Source of the DNA: Diabrotica undecimpunctata
Lineage: Eukaryota > Arthropoda > Insecta > Coleoptera > Chrysomelidae
NCBI RefSeq assembly: GCF_040954645.1
Contig: NC_092805.1
Coordinates: 68,805,186 to 68,869,185, forward strand
Length of the DNA stretch: 64,000 nt
Direction of reading: 5' to 3'
Part shown: in pieces, positions 21,773-31,076 of the stretch
Position numbering within the stretch: position 1 is the stretch's first letter
How the letters are laid out: the number at the start of each line of letters is the position of its first letter
Translations under genes and position numbers: made by a program
Notes under the pieces: generated by a model
Database searches by the model: none
Seen by the model: only the letters and a program-made list of their open reading frames with translations
Told to the model about the DNA's origin: nothing

Positions 21773-23247
21773 CCTATATATTATCTATTATAAACATTAT
21801 TGATCTTACCGTAACTTAGAATTGTAGAGTTAGAATATTAAAAAACTTTGCTAGTAACATAATGGTGTTTTTTGTTACTATGTGCAAAAAAAAAGTTTTT
21901 TTAAGGCATGAAATGTATGGTAGCTTTGAACTTAAAACGCAAAGGTTTACCCAAGGTTAATCGAAAAACCCAATGTAACTACATTTAAAAGGAGGTAATT
22001 CTTTGAATTGTCGGCAATAACTAAATTTTTGATTGTTAGAAAGTTTAAAAGTGAGGTTCTATTTTAGCCAGAACGCATGCGCTGACAAATTCAAGTAGTT
22101 CTTATGAATCTTTATGTCGTTAAGGTTCATTGGTAAAAACGAATGAAATTAAATCCCAGTATAGGGAAATATTATTTTGATTTTCTTTTTTAATTATATT
22201 CTATTGTTCATGTATTATTATATCTTATTGAGATGTACCTAAGAAAAGCAAGGAAATGTTATCTTTTTTAGTTAATGAAAATTAATTATAAAGGTAGGTT
22301 AGTTGTTAATGGATATATCAGTCAAGTTAGTTATCTGTGATGTTGTATTGTTCTTGGTATCTGATTAAAGTAAGAAATAGTATATATCGCTTAGATTCTT
22401 AATGTCACTCTTAACATCAATGGAGGAATCGTTAAGGAAAATATAAGACATTTCAATGAACTCTCTTTTAGATTTATTGTTCTCACGGTGGAGAATTGTA
22501 GTGTTAGTATAGTCCATGAGATGACCAGTGGAATGGACATGTTTGGCTAATGCACAACGGTCAGGGTGAAGTCGAGAATCACTTTTGTATAGTGTAATAC
22601 GTGATTTCAATAATTGAGATGTTTGGCCGATGTAGGAATTGTTGCAAGAGAGGCATGGAATGTTGTAGACAATGTTACTAAGCCTATCTATGGGAGTCTT
22701 ATCTTTTATCTTAGAATAAAGATTATTAATTGTTAGGGCTGATCTACAAGCCACATTAAGTTTACTGTTGTTATTATTATTACCAAAGCTATTTTCACCA
22801 CTTTTCAGAATCCTTGTTAACCCGGAGTGATATCTCTGAAATATGGTAAAGAAAAATATTTGTTGATAGGAGTATCCGAGACTGGGTTCCCAGTTAAGAC
22901 ATCAGGATCAGCATTGTTAGTCGCGAAAGAAGGTGAAATATCTTCGTTATGGATAGTATTAAACAAAATCTTATTCACTAATGGTGTTGGATAAGCGTTT
23001 GAAATAAAAAGTTTCTGTAGGATTTGTAGGTTTTTTGTTAGTTAGAGTGGTAGTTAAGGTATCTACCAAAATGGGTCGGTTTTTGATACCAATCTATTTT
23101 AATGTTGTTATTTTCCCTGATCATCCTTATGTCGAGAAAGGGGACGGATCAATTACCATCTTCCCTCTCTATAGTGAACTAGATGTAGGGGTCATAACCA
23201 TTAAAAGTATCTAATAGTTCATCTACCTTGTCATTGTGTATAGCCAA
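21773..23247. repeat. left arm of Penelope inverted repeat
   Basis: Inverted copy of 24005-25554. Matching is close from cctatatattatctatt at the outer edge to gtatagccaa at the inner edge. The left arm lacks about 75 bp present in the right arm (around 24210-24290). It includes the 3' non-coding part (21773-22360) and the endonuclease and RT C-terminus read on the minus strand. Confidence 0.85.
22365..22754 (-). pseudogene. GIY-YIG endonuclease part of Penelope copy 1
   Basis: A 129-codon open piece begins MACRSALTINNLYSKIKDKT and contains YNIPC..C...YIGQTSQ, the hallmark of the Penelope GIY-YIG nuclease, followed by the conserved H (KHVHSTGH) and a Glu-containing EFIEMSYI. It is nearly identical to the C-terminal half of the frame at 24351-25031. 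A stop upstream separates it from RT. Confidence 0.85.
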
Positions 23248-23889
23248 AATGATATCATCAACATATTTTTTAATAAATGGAATTTTAAAGGATAGTAAAG
23301 GAATGACTGAGTCCATAACGTAAGTTGCAATGATAGGAGAAATCTTTGCTCCCATAGGGGTACCAAAAGTTTGTTGATAGAATTTACCATTAAATGAGAA
23401 GTAAGTGTTGTTAAAGAGAAATTCGACGATGCTGATGAATCTGTCGTAAGACATGGAACAACAATCTCTAATACGGTCCCAGTTGATCTCTATTGATGTC
23501 AAAAAAGCATTAGATGATTTAGAAGTATTCAAAATGTGATTCGTGATAATGTTGGTGGTTCTTGATCGGATTAAGTTTTGCTCTAATTCAGATGGTAATG
23601 AAGAAATTATGTATTCTAAGTCTGCTAAAAGTGTTTTTACTTGAAAATCTTTTTCTAACTTTGGTTCGATGCTAAATTTATTTCCTAATGCCAAGAAACC
23701 TAGAATATCATCATGAATAGTTGTGGTAGATAAACTTTTAATCCATTTTGGATCAGTTTTAAGAACAGATTTACAACAGGACTGATATAGTGAGTTAATT
23801 TTTTTGATATTGTGTGATTTAATTGAATAAAATATTTTATTATATCTAATGGATTGAATATGTGAAAATTGCATCCAATCATATTCCAA
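23179..23889 (-). pseudogene. reverse-transcriptase core of Penelope copy 1
   Basis: A 236-codon open piece. Residues about 160-185 read FNGKFYQQTFGTPMGAKISP, the PLE RT motif, and residues near 209 read KKYVDDIIL, the catalytic box with both Asp. It ends at a TAG just after DTFNGYDPYI, where copy 2 reads on as QFTIERENG. It therefore lacks the RT thumb in frame. Confidence 0.85.
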
Positions 23890-24004
23890 GGTTGATCTAA
23901 TGATTTCGGTGTTATTCAGTGTGTGATTTTTCTAACTGTTTGAGAACTCTATGATTGGTTGCAATCTCAACATTTAAAAGTTTACTATCTAATAATTTAA
24001 AGGT

Positions 24005-25554
24005 TTGGCTATACCCAATGACAAGGTAGATGAACTATTAGATACTTTCAATGGTTATGACCCCTACATCCAGTTCACTATAGAGAGGGAAAATGGTAAT
24101 TGGTCCGTCCCCTTTCTTGACATAGGGATAATCAGGGAAAACAACAACATTAAAATAGATTGGTATCAAAAACCGACCCATTCTGGTAGATACCTTAACT
24201 ACCACTCATACCATAATAATTCTACCAAAGTCAACTTAATCAAACAGATTAAAAAATAGAGTAATAAAACTATCAGATCCTTTATTTCATACAAAAAGCC
24301 TACAAATCCTACAGAAACTTTTTATTTCAAACGCTTATCCAACACCATTAGTGAATAGGATTTTGTTTAATACTATCCATAACGAAGATATTTTACTTTC
24401 CTTCGCGACTAACAATGCTGATCCTGATGTCTTAAGTGGGAACCCAGTCTCGGATACTCCTATCAGCAAATATTTTTCATTACCATATTTCAGAGATATC
24501 ACTCCGGGGTTAACAAGGATTCTGAAAAGTGTTGAAAATAGCTTTGGTAATAATAATAACAACATTAAACTTAATGTGGCTTGTAGATCAGCCCTAACAA
24601 TTAATAATCTTTATTCTAAGATAAAAGATAAGACTCCCATAGATAGGCTTAGTAACATTGTCTACAACATTCCATGCCTCTCTTGCAACAATTCCTACAT
24701 CGGCCAAACATCTCAATTAATGAAATCACGTATTACACTACACAAAGGTGATTCTCGACTTCACCCTGACCGTTGTGCATTAGCCAAACATGTCCATTCC
24801 ACTGGTCATCTCATGGACTATACTAACACTACAATTCTCCACCGTGAGAACAATAAATCTAAAAGAGAGTTCATTGAAATGTCTTATATTTTCCTTAACG
24901 ATTTCTACATTAATGTTAAGAGTGACATTAGAAATCTAAGCGATATATACCACTTCTTACTTAAATCAGATACCAAGAACAATACAACATCACAGATAAC
25001 TAACTTGACTGATATATCCATTAACAACTAATCTACCTTTATAATTAATTTTCATTAACTAAAAAAGATAACATTCCCTTGCTTTTCTTAGATACATCTC
25101 AATAAGATATAATAATACATGAACAATAGCATATAATTAAAAAAGCAAATCAAAATATTTCCCTATACTGGGATTTAATTTCATTCGTTTTTACCAATGA
25201 ACCTTAACGACATAAAGATTCATAAGAACTACTTGAATTTGTCAGCGCATGCGTTCTAGCTAAAACAGAACCTCACTTTTAAACTGTCTAACAATCAAAA
25301 ATTTAGTTATTGCCGACAATTCAAAGAATTACCTCCTTTTAAATGTAGTTACATTGGGTTTTTCGATTAACCTTGGGTAAACCTTTGCGTTTTAAGTTCA
25401 AAGCTACCATACATTTTATACCTTAAAAAAAACTTTTTTTTTGCACATAGTAACAAAAAACACCATTATGTTACTAGCAAAGTTTTTTAATATTCTATCT
25501 CTACAATTCTAAGTTACGGTAAGATCAGTAACGTTTTTAATAGATAATATATGG
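24005..25554 (+). mobile_element. Penelope-like retroelement, copy 2 (plus strand), 5'-truncated
   Basis: Starts at LAIPNDKVDELLDTFNGYDP, a few codons downstream of where YVDD would be, so the RT catalytic core is absent. A frame at 24005-24259 covers FLDIGIIRENNNIKIDWYQK. After a stop and frame change, 24351-25031 encodes the linker and GIY-YIG nuclease. The 3' non-coding part runs to 25554. It lies head-to-head with copy 1. Confidence 0.85.
24351..25031 (+). CDS. intact GIY-YIG nuclease frame of Penelope copy 2
   Basis: A 226-codon open frame with ILFNTIHNEDILLSFATNNA, a spacer rich in Asn, then NIVYNIPCLSCNNSYIGQTS at about residues 105-125, KHVHSTGHLMDYTNTTI, and EFIEMSYIFLND. The GIY-YIG core residues and the following Arg, His and Glu positions are kept, so this nuclease piece is not obviously dead. 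It has lost the RT that normally precedes it. Expression as a separate protein is doubtful. Confidence 0.7.
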   Translation: MNRILFNTIHNEDILLSFATNNADPDVLSGNPVSDTPISKYFSLPYFRDITPGLTRILKSVENSFGNNNNNIKLNVACRSALTINNLYSKIKDKTPIDRLSNIVYNIPCLSCNNSYIGQTSQLMKSRITLHKGDSRLHPDRCALAKHVHSTGHLMDYTNTTILHRENNKSKREFIEMSYIFLNDFYINVKSDIRNLSDIYHFLLKSDTKNNTTSQITNLTDISINN

Positions 25555-25584
25555 TAGCTAATTATAATTTCTTCTCTTTCAGCC

Positions 25585-25631
25585 CTGAAGAAGCCAAATT
25601 AATTCTCTTTGACGAAAACGTTCGGCGAAAC
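25585..25631 (+). other. hammerhead-like motif beside Penelope copy 2
   Basis: CTGAAGA-A-GCC, a loop region, then GGC-GAAAC. The GCC/GGC pairing supplies stem II between the two conserved core halves (CTGANGA and GAAA). One extra A between core and stem departs from the ideal. Such motifs are documented in Penelope-like elements, and this one lies 30 bp beyond the inverted-repeat arm. Confidence 0.45.
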
Positions 25632-25718
25632 AATTGATACTCATTAGAGTCTTTCTTGCAGATTTCCCCAATATTTAAGAGTTTACTATTTAACTTATCT
25701 GCAAAGATTTAATTTCTT

Positions 25719-25856
<138 letters not shown>

Positions 25857-27288
25857 TGTTATGATGTGTTTTTTGTTTGAATGATGAGCAATAAGTATTT
25901 TTAATAATATAATATATAGGGTTTTTATCGCGGTTCTCAAAGAATTAGCTTGTAAGTACTTTTTTAAATTATCTTTATTATAAATATTATGAAACACACA
26001 TATATATCTAACCTAGCCAATGTAAATTTAAAATAAACTATCTTTAAATTGATGTTCTTATAAAACTAATTAAATTCTATAGACAATGTTAAATTTAAAC
26101 AAACTATCTTCAAAATTGAAATTGTTATAACACTAACTAAATTATATTAACAAAATTTTGTACCTTTCTTTCACTGAATGCCTAAATGAACTGTTTTCCA
26201 CTATATATATTCTAATCACCACTGAATGTCTTCGTACTTCGGTTATCCTTGTTTTTGTGAAATTTCTTTTTCCAATTATCAGCTTCTACCAATTTAAGAT
26301 ATATTTTTCTTCACCAGCATTTATACACCACCAAGCAAACCAGCAAACAGCATTTATATTTATTCTTCTTTTCAATATACCAATATCCAATTATTATAAG
26401 TTGATTTATACTAATCTCCAACCATAATATAATTTAATTTCTTCCAATATACTTTTTTTAATCTTCAATAATTATTTGTGTATAATTATAAATGTGCATT
26501 AAATTATATGCATAATTTTTAATCTTCATTTAACTCACTATATTAAAGAATTGGACTATTTGTACTTGATTCACTGACTCCAACTAACTTTCATATTTCT
26601 TACTAAACTTTTCTGACTGACTTCTTGAAAATTCTGAACAATTTACTTCACTAACTAAGTGTGTCTACTAACTTTCATAATGAACTGGCCTGACTTCTGA
26701 CTAAAAACTGCCATCTTGAATCCAAATCACGGGTATTTATATCTTTTTGGATATTCTAGAATCATCTGGTAAGAGATCATGTTCCAATTTGTTCTATTAC
26801 TTCTATATAGATGTTCTCGAAAAAAATATCTGTTCGATCCACCGCCATAATCATTATTTCGAGAATGTTCGACCGTAAACAATGGTCAAATTCTGCATTC
26901 TGGAGAATTCGTTCATTTTTTGTTGATAATTTTGTTTACATTTAGGCTTTTCAGATCAGAATATATAATTAAATTAGTAACTTAACATTCTAATTTAATA
27001 AACTACACATTTTAAACAACTATAACCCCACTTATATTCCTAAAATGTCACTTGGAGAGAATGTATAGTGTGTTGCCTAGTCACATGGCTCACTTAAATA
27101 TATCTACAAAATCATAACTACTAAAATACAACTTTTTACAATTATTATATGCTAATTTCTTAAAATGCCCTCACATAAATATATTTTTATAAAATTCTCT
27201 AGTATATAACTTATTTAAAACAACCAAATATCTAATATTATGTAGTATATAACTTATAAATTATTTTCTATAAACCCTAATCGTATCA
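25857..27288 (-). repeat. 3' LTR of Ty3/gypsy-type element
   Basis: 1,432 bp bounded by TGTTATGATG and CGTATCA in plus orientation (TG...CA). It matches the other LTR with 7 substitutions that I can count, plus one 43-bp block (about 27213-27255) missing from the other copy. In element orientation this is the downstream LTR. An 89-codon open frame inside both LTRs has no recognisable content. Confidence 0.95.
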
Positions 27289-27780
27289 ATACCCCAAAAT
27301 AATATTTAAAATAAATAATTTACTTATTAGTTTTTTAAATATTAATTTTCTCATACCTTATTAAATTTAATAAATTAACAATTCAATTTTTTTTTTATTT
27401 AAAATGTGTTAAATACATCCCTGTTCGCTGTCTATGTCAAAGCAGAGAACAACGGAGCACAGTTCGGCTATTCTATGGTCAAACTGTCATATCAAATGGA
27501 GCAATGGATGCGATATCAGAGAATAAAATATAACCTTAATTAAAATATAATCGATATGGTGTTCTGTTTATTTATAGACAATATTTCAGTTCACAAGGCT
27601 TTCATCTATATAAATCGTAAGTTTTACACTTTCCATATTATTTTTAGAAAGACATTTATAGTATTAATTCTGTATCTAACCCCAAATTATGATTTTTAGG
27701 GTACAAATTAATTTCCATATATACAAAATTCAACAAGTATGATGTCAAATTGATTCAAAATAATGAAATCTACCATCTAT
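27289..27780 (-). other. non-coding tail of LTR element replacing RNase H/integrase
   Basis: No integrase zinc finger (HHCC), DDE or RNase H motif in any frame. Next to the 3' LTR the minus strand reads TTATTTTGGGGTAT, a weak purine tract that could serve as polypurine tract. The deletion junction lies close to 27835, where RT similarity ends after YLGYKLN. Confidence 0.6.
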
Positions 27781-28374
27781 TTAACAAATCAAGTCTATTG
27801 AATAAAATGGATATATCAGTAAGCTGTTAGTGTTAAGTTTATAACCTAGATATATCACTACTTTTTGAAAAAATGTACATTTTTCTTGATTTATTTTTAG
27901 TCCAACTTTATCTAATCTGTTTATTATAATTTTTAGGTGTTTCTCATGATCTTCAGCCGTTTTAGAAACAATTAATATATCACCAATGTAGTGAATTACA
28001 AAATGTTCATATTGATCCAAAATATCATGAAGACATCTACATAGAACACTGCAAGATGATTGAAGTCCAAATGGTAGTACTTTGAATTGATATACTACTC
28101 CATCTATCTGAAATCCTGTATACTGTCTACTTTTTCTTTCTAGAGGTATTAACCAAAAACTATGCTGTAAATCGATTTTAGTGAAAAATGACATTCCTGT
28201 AATTCTTCCTAATATTCCATCTATACTCATTGGTGCTTCAAATTGCTTTTCAGTAATCTTGTTAATATTCCTTGCATCCAAACATAACCTGATTTCACCT
28301 GATCTTTTTCGTACTACTACTATGGGGTTAATAAAACGTGTGTCTGCCTTCTCAATGATCCCATCTTCTAACAT
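27781..28374 (-). pseudogene. partial reverse transcriptase (pol) of LTR element
   Basis: Ty3/gypsy-type RT, which copies element RNA into DNA. Seen in order: MLEDGIIEKADTRFINPIVV, RLCLDARNINKITE, FFTKIDLQHSFWLIPLE (motif with the first catalytic Asp), FKVLPFGLQSS, then HYIGDILIV, where the second catalytic pair should be DD (YxDD). Here it reads YIGD, with GGT encoding Gly at 27982-27984. YLGYKLN follows, then foreign sequence and a stop. Connection, RNase H and integrase are missing. The frame is one base out of register with the protease frame upstream. Confidence 0.9.
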
Positions 28375-28391
28375 ATTATTAATTGTTTTGT

Positions 28392-29174
28392 TTACTTCTT
28401 CTCTGTATTTATATGGTATTGGGTATGATTTGTTTTAAAATCTTTTTCTTCTTTAACTTTTATACTATGGATATAATTTTGTGCAATTCTATTTTCTTTA
28501 TTGACAAGTCCCTTGTGTAGCTGCAATATGGAAATGACTTTTGATTTATATTCTTCAGAGCAATTTAAAACTTTTATCATATCTTCTTCTTTACAAATAA
28601 AATTATTCTTCATTATGTACTCATTATTCCTTGCTTCCAATTTTACGCACTCCGCCTCGTAGGCATCCATCTGCTTATAATTTCCATTCCTTAAATATTC
28701 ACTACAATAATTATTCTTTACATTCTTTTGGGACATTTCCCTATCATCAAAATACATTTCTTCTTCATAAACATCATTATTTTCTTTTAATAATATCCTA
28801 TCAACTCTTATTCCTTCTTCTACCTCATCTTTCTGCATAAATTTAATTATTTGCCCTTCCAAAGTTACCATTTTTTCTTCAAAATCTATCTTTACTTTCT
28901 TCTTTTCCAATTCATCATTTCCCATTAATATATCAATACATAAATCCTTGACAATAAATCCTTGCATATTAATTTCTTTATTAAGAATATTAATTTTAAA
29001 ATTGGCTAGTTTATCAATTTCACCCAACTTCTTATTATTTGCACCAACAATTTTAATTTTTGGAATCTTTATTATATCTGATAATTTTAATGTATTAAAA
29101 ATAAAATTCTCCGAAACTAAAGTACTTTCTGAACCAGTATCTATCATAATCTTAATCATTTTATTTTTGGCCAA
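28392..29174 (-). CDS. protease and pre-RT part of pol
   Basis: A 260-codon open piece. Residues about 7-20 read IKIMIDTGSESTLVSENF, a retropepsin active site (D-T-G), and ILMGNDELEK near residue 85 matches the second half of the fold (hydrophobic-G-.D). The rest is a charged linker leading to RT. Pol translation probably enters upstream by -1 frameshifting from gag, because the same frame is open back to about 29300 without needing this ATG. A one-base loss near 28432, in an AAAACAAA run, throws it out of frame with RT and ends it at 28392. Confidence 0.85.
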   Translation of the reverse strand: MAKNKMIKIMIDTGSESTLVSENFIFNTLKLSDIIKIPKIKIVGANNKKLGEIDKLANFKINILNKEINMQGFIVKDLCIDILMGNDELEKKKVKIDFEEKMVTLEGQIIKFMQKDEVEEGIRVDRILLKENNDVYEEEMYFDDREMSQKNVKNNYCSEYLRNGNYKQMDAYEAECVKLEARNNEYIMKNNFICKEEDMIKVLNCSEEYKSKVISILQLHKGLVNKENRIAQNYIHSIKVKEEKDFKTNHTQYHINTEKK

Positions 29175-29284
29175 AGCATTTATATAAATTAAATTAATAG
29201 ATTCAATAATTTTCTCTTCATCTAAAGAAATAAATTCAGAAGGTTTTTCATAATAGCAATGGCCTAACTTGTAATTCAGAAAGT

Positions 29285-30937
29285 TTACTGCAAAAAATTT
29301 GGATTATTAGAATTGTCAGATTGTATCTGACCACTTGGATCTGATGTCCTATGTCTTTCCCTACTATGACTTCTACTCACATTTTCTTGCCTTGTACTAT
29401 TTCGTTCCCTGTCTTCGCAGCTCCTATTCCTTTGTACACAATTTACCTGTCTGTTATAGTTAGGTCGCTCTGTATTTCTTCTATTGTTAAAATCTTGTCT
29501 ATTATTATTAGTACTGTTATTAAAATGTTGTCTATTATAACTAGTATTGTTATTAAAATTCTGTCTATTTTGATTACTGTTATTATTATTAAAATTTTGT
29601 AAATTATCACCATACCTAGTGTTATTGTTATATGATTGTCTATATTGTTGATTATCATTTTTATTATATTGAAAGTTATTATTGTTTTTTCTGTTGTTAT
29701 TATTACTTGTCATATTGCCTCTTTGTATTCTTTGAATAAAATTGATAAAACTATCTATTGTTTGAATATTTTGTACAGTTACTGTTTGCACAACATCAAC
29801 ATCAAAATGTCTAGATACATTAATTAAGACTGTTTCATACTCTCTAAGTGGTGGTTCTAAATATTTTGCAACTGTTATCAGTTTTAATGCATAATCTACC
29901 ATATTTGATTTTAAATTGTGATTATACTTTCCAAAATATAGAATTTCTCTAAACTTGGCTTGCTCTAATTCACCCCAATAATAATTTAAAAATTTATTTT
30001 CAAACGTTTGAAAGTTATCTAAATCAATTTCAATACTAGCAAACCAAGTTGCTGCATTGTCATTTAATGTCATTCTAATATAATCTTTAATATCATTAAT
30101 ATTATTCACAAATCTTAATTTATGTTTTAAACTATTTATGTATACTCTAGGATGCAAATTTTTTATATTACCAGAGAATTTAATCCCAGTCTCATTTGTT
30201 AAATTTAAGTAAGGTCTCCCTATGTCTCTCATTTGTGAAATATCATCTATTCTCTGTTCCACATTTCTTATTTGATTACTATTTATTTGGATATTTTGTT
30301 GTATATCGTCTAATTTTTCTTCTGTGTTTCTCCTGTCTTCGTTAATTTTTACTTCTAAGTTACATTTCTGCAACTCTATTTTCTGTTCTATATCTATCTT
30401 ATTATCTTGAATAATCCTCTTTACTTCTGTCCTCTCATTGTCTATCCTTTTCTTGTAGTCATTCCGTATACTTTTTATTTCATTTGCTACTTTTTTCTCT
30501 GCAGTTTGAAGTTTTTTATCCATTTGTTTTTCTATTTGCTTTACAATTTTATTATTATTATCTTCTATTTTCTTTTCTAATTTTCTATAATTCTCTTCCA
30601 ATTTCTGTTCCATTTTTTTCATGTCCTCTTTGACTTCTTTTGAATTCTCTTCAATTTTTTTCGTATTCTCTTCCATTTTCTGTTCTATTTTTTTTATGTC
30701 TTCTTTGACTTCTTTTGAATTCTCTTCCATTTTTTTCGTATTCTCTTCCATTGTCTTGTTCATCTGCATCATTAATGACATCAAAGCTGCCATATTGACA
30801 TTTTCCTCTCTTTCTGGATTCATTTCTGCAGTATCTTGTGGAACTTGAACTAAACTCTCCTCTTGTATAGGTTGTATTTCTACTTCCACATCTTCTTCAT
30901 TCTTTTTGCTTCTTGTACCTTTCTTTCCTTGAGACAT
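29285..30937 (-). CDS. Gag polyprotein of LTR element
   Basis: 550 codons, intact. Residues about 1-45 are acidic (EEDVEVEIQPIQEE). About 55-240 form a long charged coiled coil with a near-perfect 25-residue tandem duplication starting KKMEENSKEVKED / KKIEENSKEVKED. About 250-390 are the capsid-like core (IRMTLNDNAATWFASIEIDL, FENKFLNYYWGELEQAKF). The tail is Asn/Gln/Arg-rich with repeated FNNN and YNR. I see no CCHC zinc knuckle, so nucleic-acid binding must rely on the basic tail. The start is the first ATG after the leader. It is one of the few fully open frames in the window. Confidence 0.92.
   Translation of the reverse strand: MSQGKKGTRSKKNEEDVEVEIQPIQEESLVQVPQDTAEMNPEREENVNMAALMSLMMQMNKTMEENTKKMEENSKEVKEDIKKIEQKMEENTKKIEENSKEVKEDMKKMEQKLEENYRKLEKKIEDNNNKIVKQIEKQMDKKLQTAEKKVANEIKSIRNDYKKRIDNERTEVKRIIQDNKIDIEQKIELQKCNLEVKINEDRRNTEEKLDDIQQNIQINSNQIRNVEQRIDDISQMRDIGRPYLNLTNETGIKFSGNIKNLHPRVYINSLKHKLRFVNNINDIKDYIRMTLNDNAATWFASIEIDLDNFQTFENKFLNYYWGELEQAKFREILYFGKYNHNLKSNMVDYALKLITVAKYLEPPLREYETVLINVSRHFDVDVVQTVTVQNIQTIDSFINFIQRIQRGNMTSNNNNRKNNNNFQYNKNDNQQYRQSYNNNTRYGDNLQNFNNNNSNQNRQNFNNNTSYNRQHFNNSTNNNRQDFNNRRNTERPNYNRQVNCVQRNRSCEDRERNSTRQENVSRSHSRERHRTSDPSGQIQSDNSNNPNFLQ
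29291..29297 (-). promoter_or_regulatory. putative -1 ribosomal frameshift site T-TTT-TTG
   Basis: Two codons before the gag stop (29285-29287) the minus strand reads AAT TTT TTG CAG TAA. A slip of -1 on T TTT TTG enters the frame FFAVNFLNYKL that stays open into the protease. This matches the X XXY YYZ slippery pattern used by many retroelements for Gag-Pol. No downstream pseudoknot was checked. Confidence 0.6.
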
Positions 30938-31055
30938 TTTGAAACTTTACTTGTTCAAATATAATTAAAAATAAAATCTATAATTTTTCCTTTCTACTGA
31001 TAATTAATTATATGAGAGCACTTATCTTCCCAAACTAATTCTTTTAAAGAGAGAG

Positions 31056-31073
31056 CCACCGCGTTGGGTGCCA
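31056..31073 (-). other. primer-binding site
   Basis: Read on the minus strand, TGGCACCCAACGCGGTGG begins three bases inside the 5' LTR end. It starts with TGG, as expected for pairing with a tRNA CCA end, and resembles the complement of a tRNA-Lys 3' end with a few mismatches. The tRNA identity is a guess. Confidence 0.6.
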
Positions 31074-31076
31074 AAT

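Larger units (their letters stand above)
21773..24003 (-). mobile_element. Penelope-like retroelement, copy 1 (minus strand)
   Basis: Penelope-like elements encode one protein with a reverse transcriptase related to telomerase and usually a GIY-YIG endonuclease. Here the minus strand starts near 24003 with FKLLDSKLLNVEIATNHRVL. After a frameshift near 23905 it reads EYDWMQFSHIQSIRYNKIFY, then the RT palm (FYQQTFGTPMGAKISPIIAT) and the catalytic YVDD at 23254-23265. Further on come RT remains with stops and the GIY-YIG segment (NIVYNIPCLSCNNSYIGQTS) at about 22600-22690. The catalytic YVDD is intact, but frameshifts and stops separate the domains. Confidence 0.85.

Noticed and set aside
25590..25640. 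Reading ccctgaagaagcc... as coding
   Set aside because: It lies outside the Penelope frames. Stem complementarity around the two core halves fits an RNA motif better.
26158..26427. 89-codon open frame inside both LTRs (again at 31378-31647)
   Set aside because: It is Ser/Thr/Phe/Ile-rich with no domain, and survives in both LTRs only because they are nearly identical. No sign of selection can be claimed.
29351..29827. Hydrophobic plus-strand frames opposite gag
   Set aside because: Antisense of the AAT/AAC-rich gag tail, which reads Ile/Val/Leu. Not a membrane protein.
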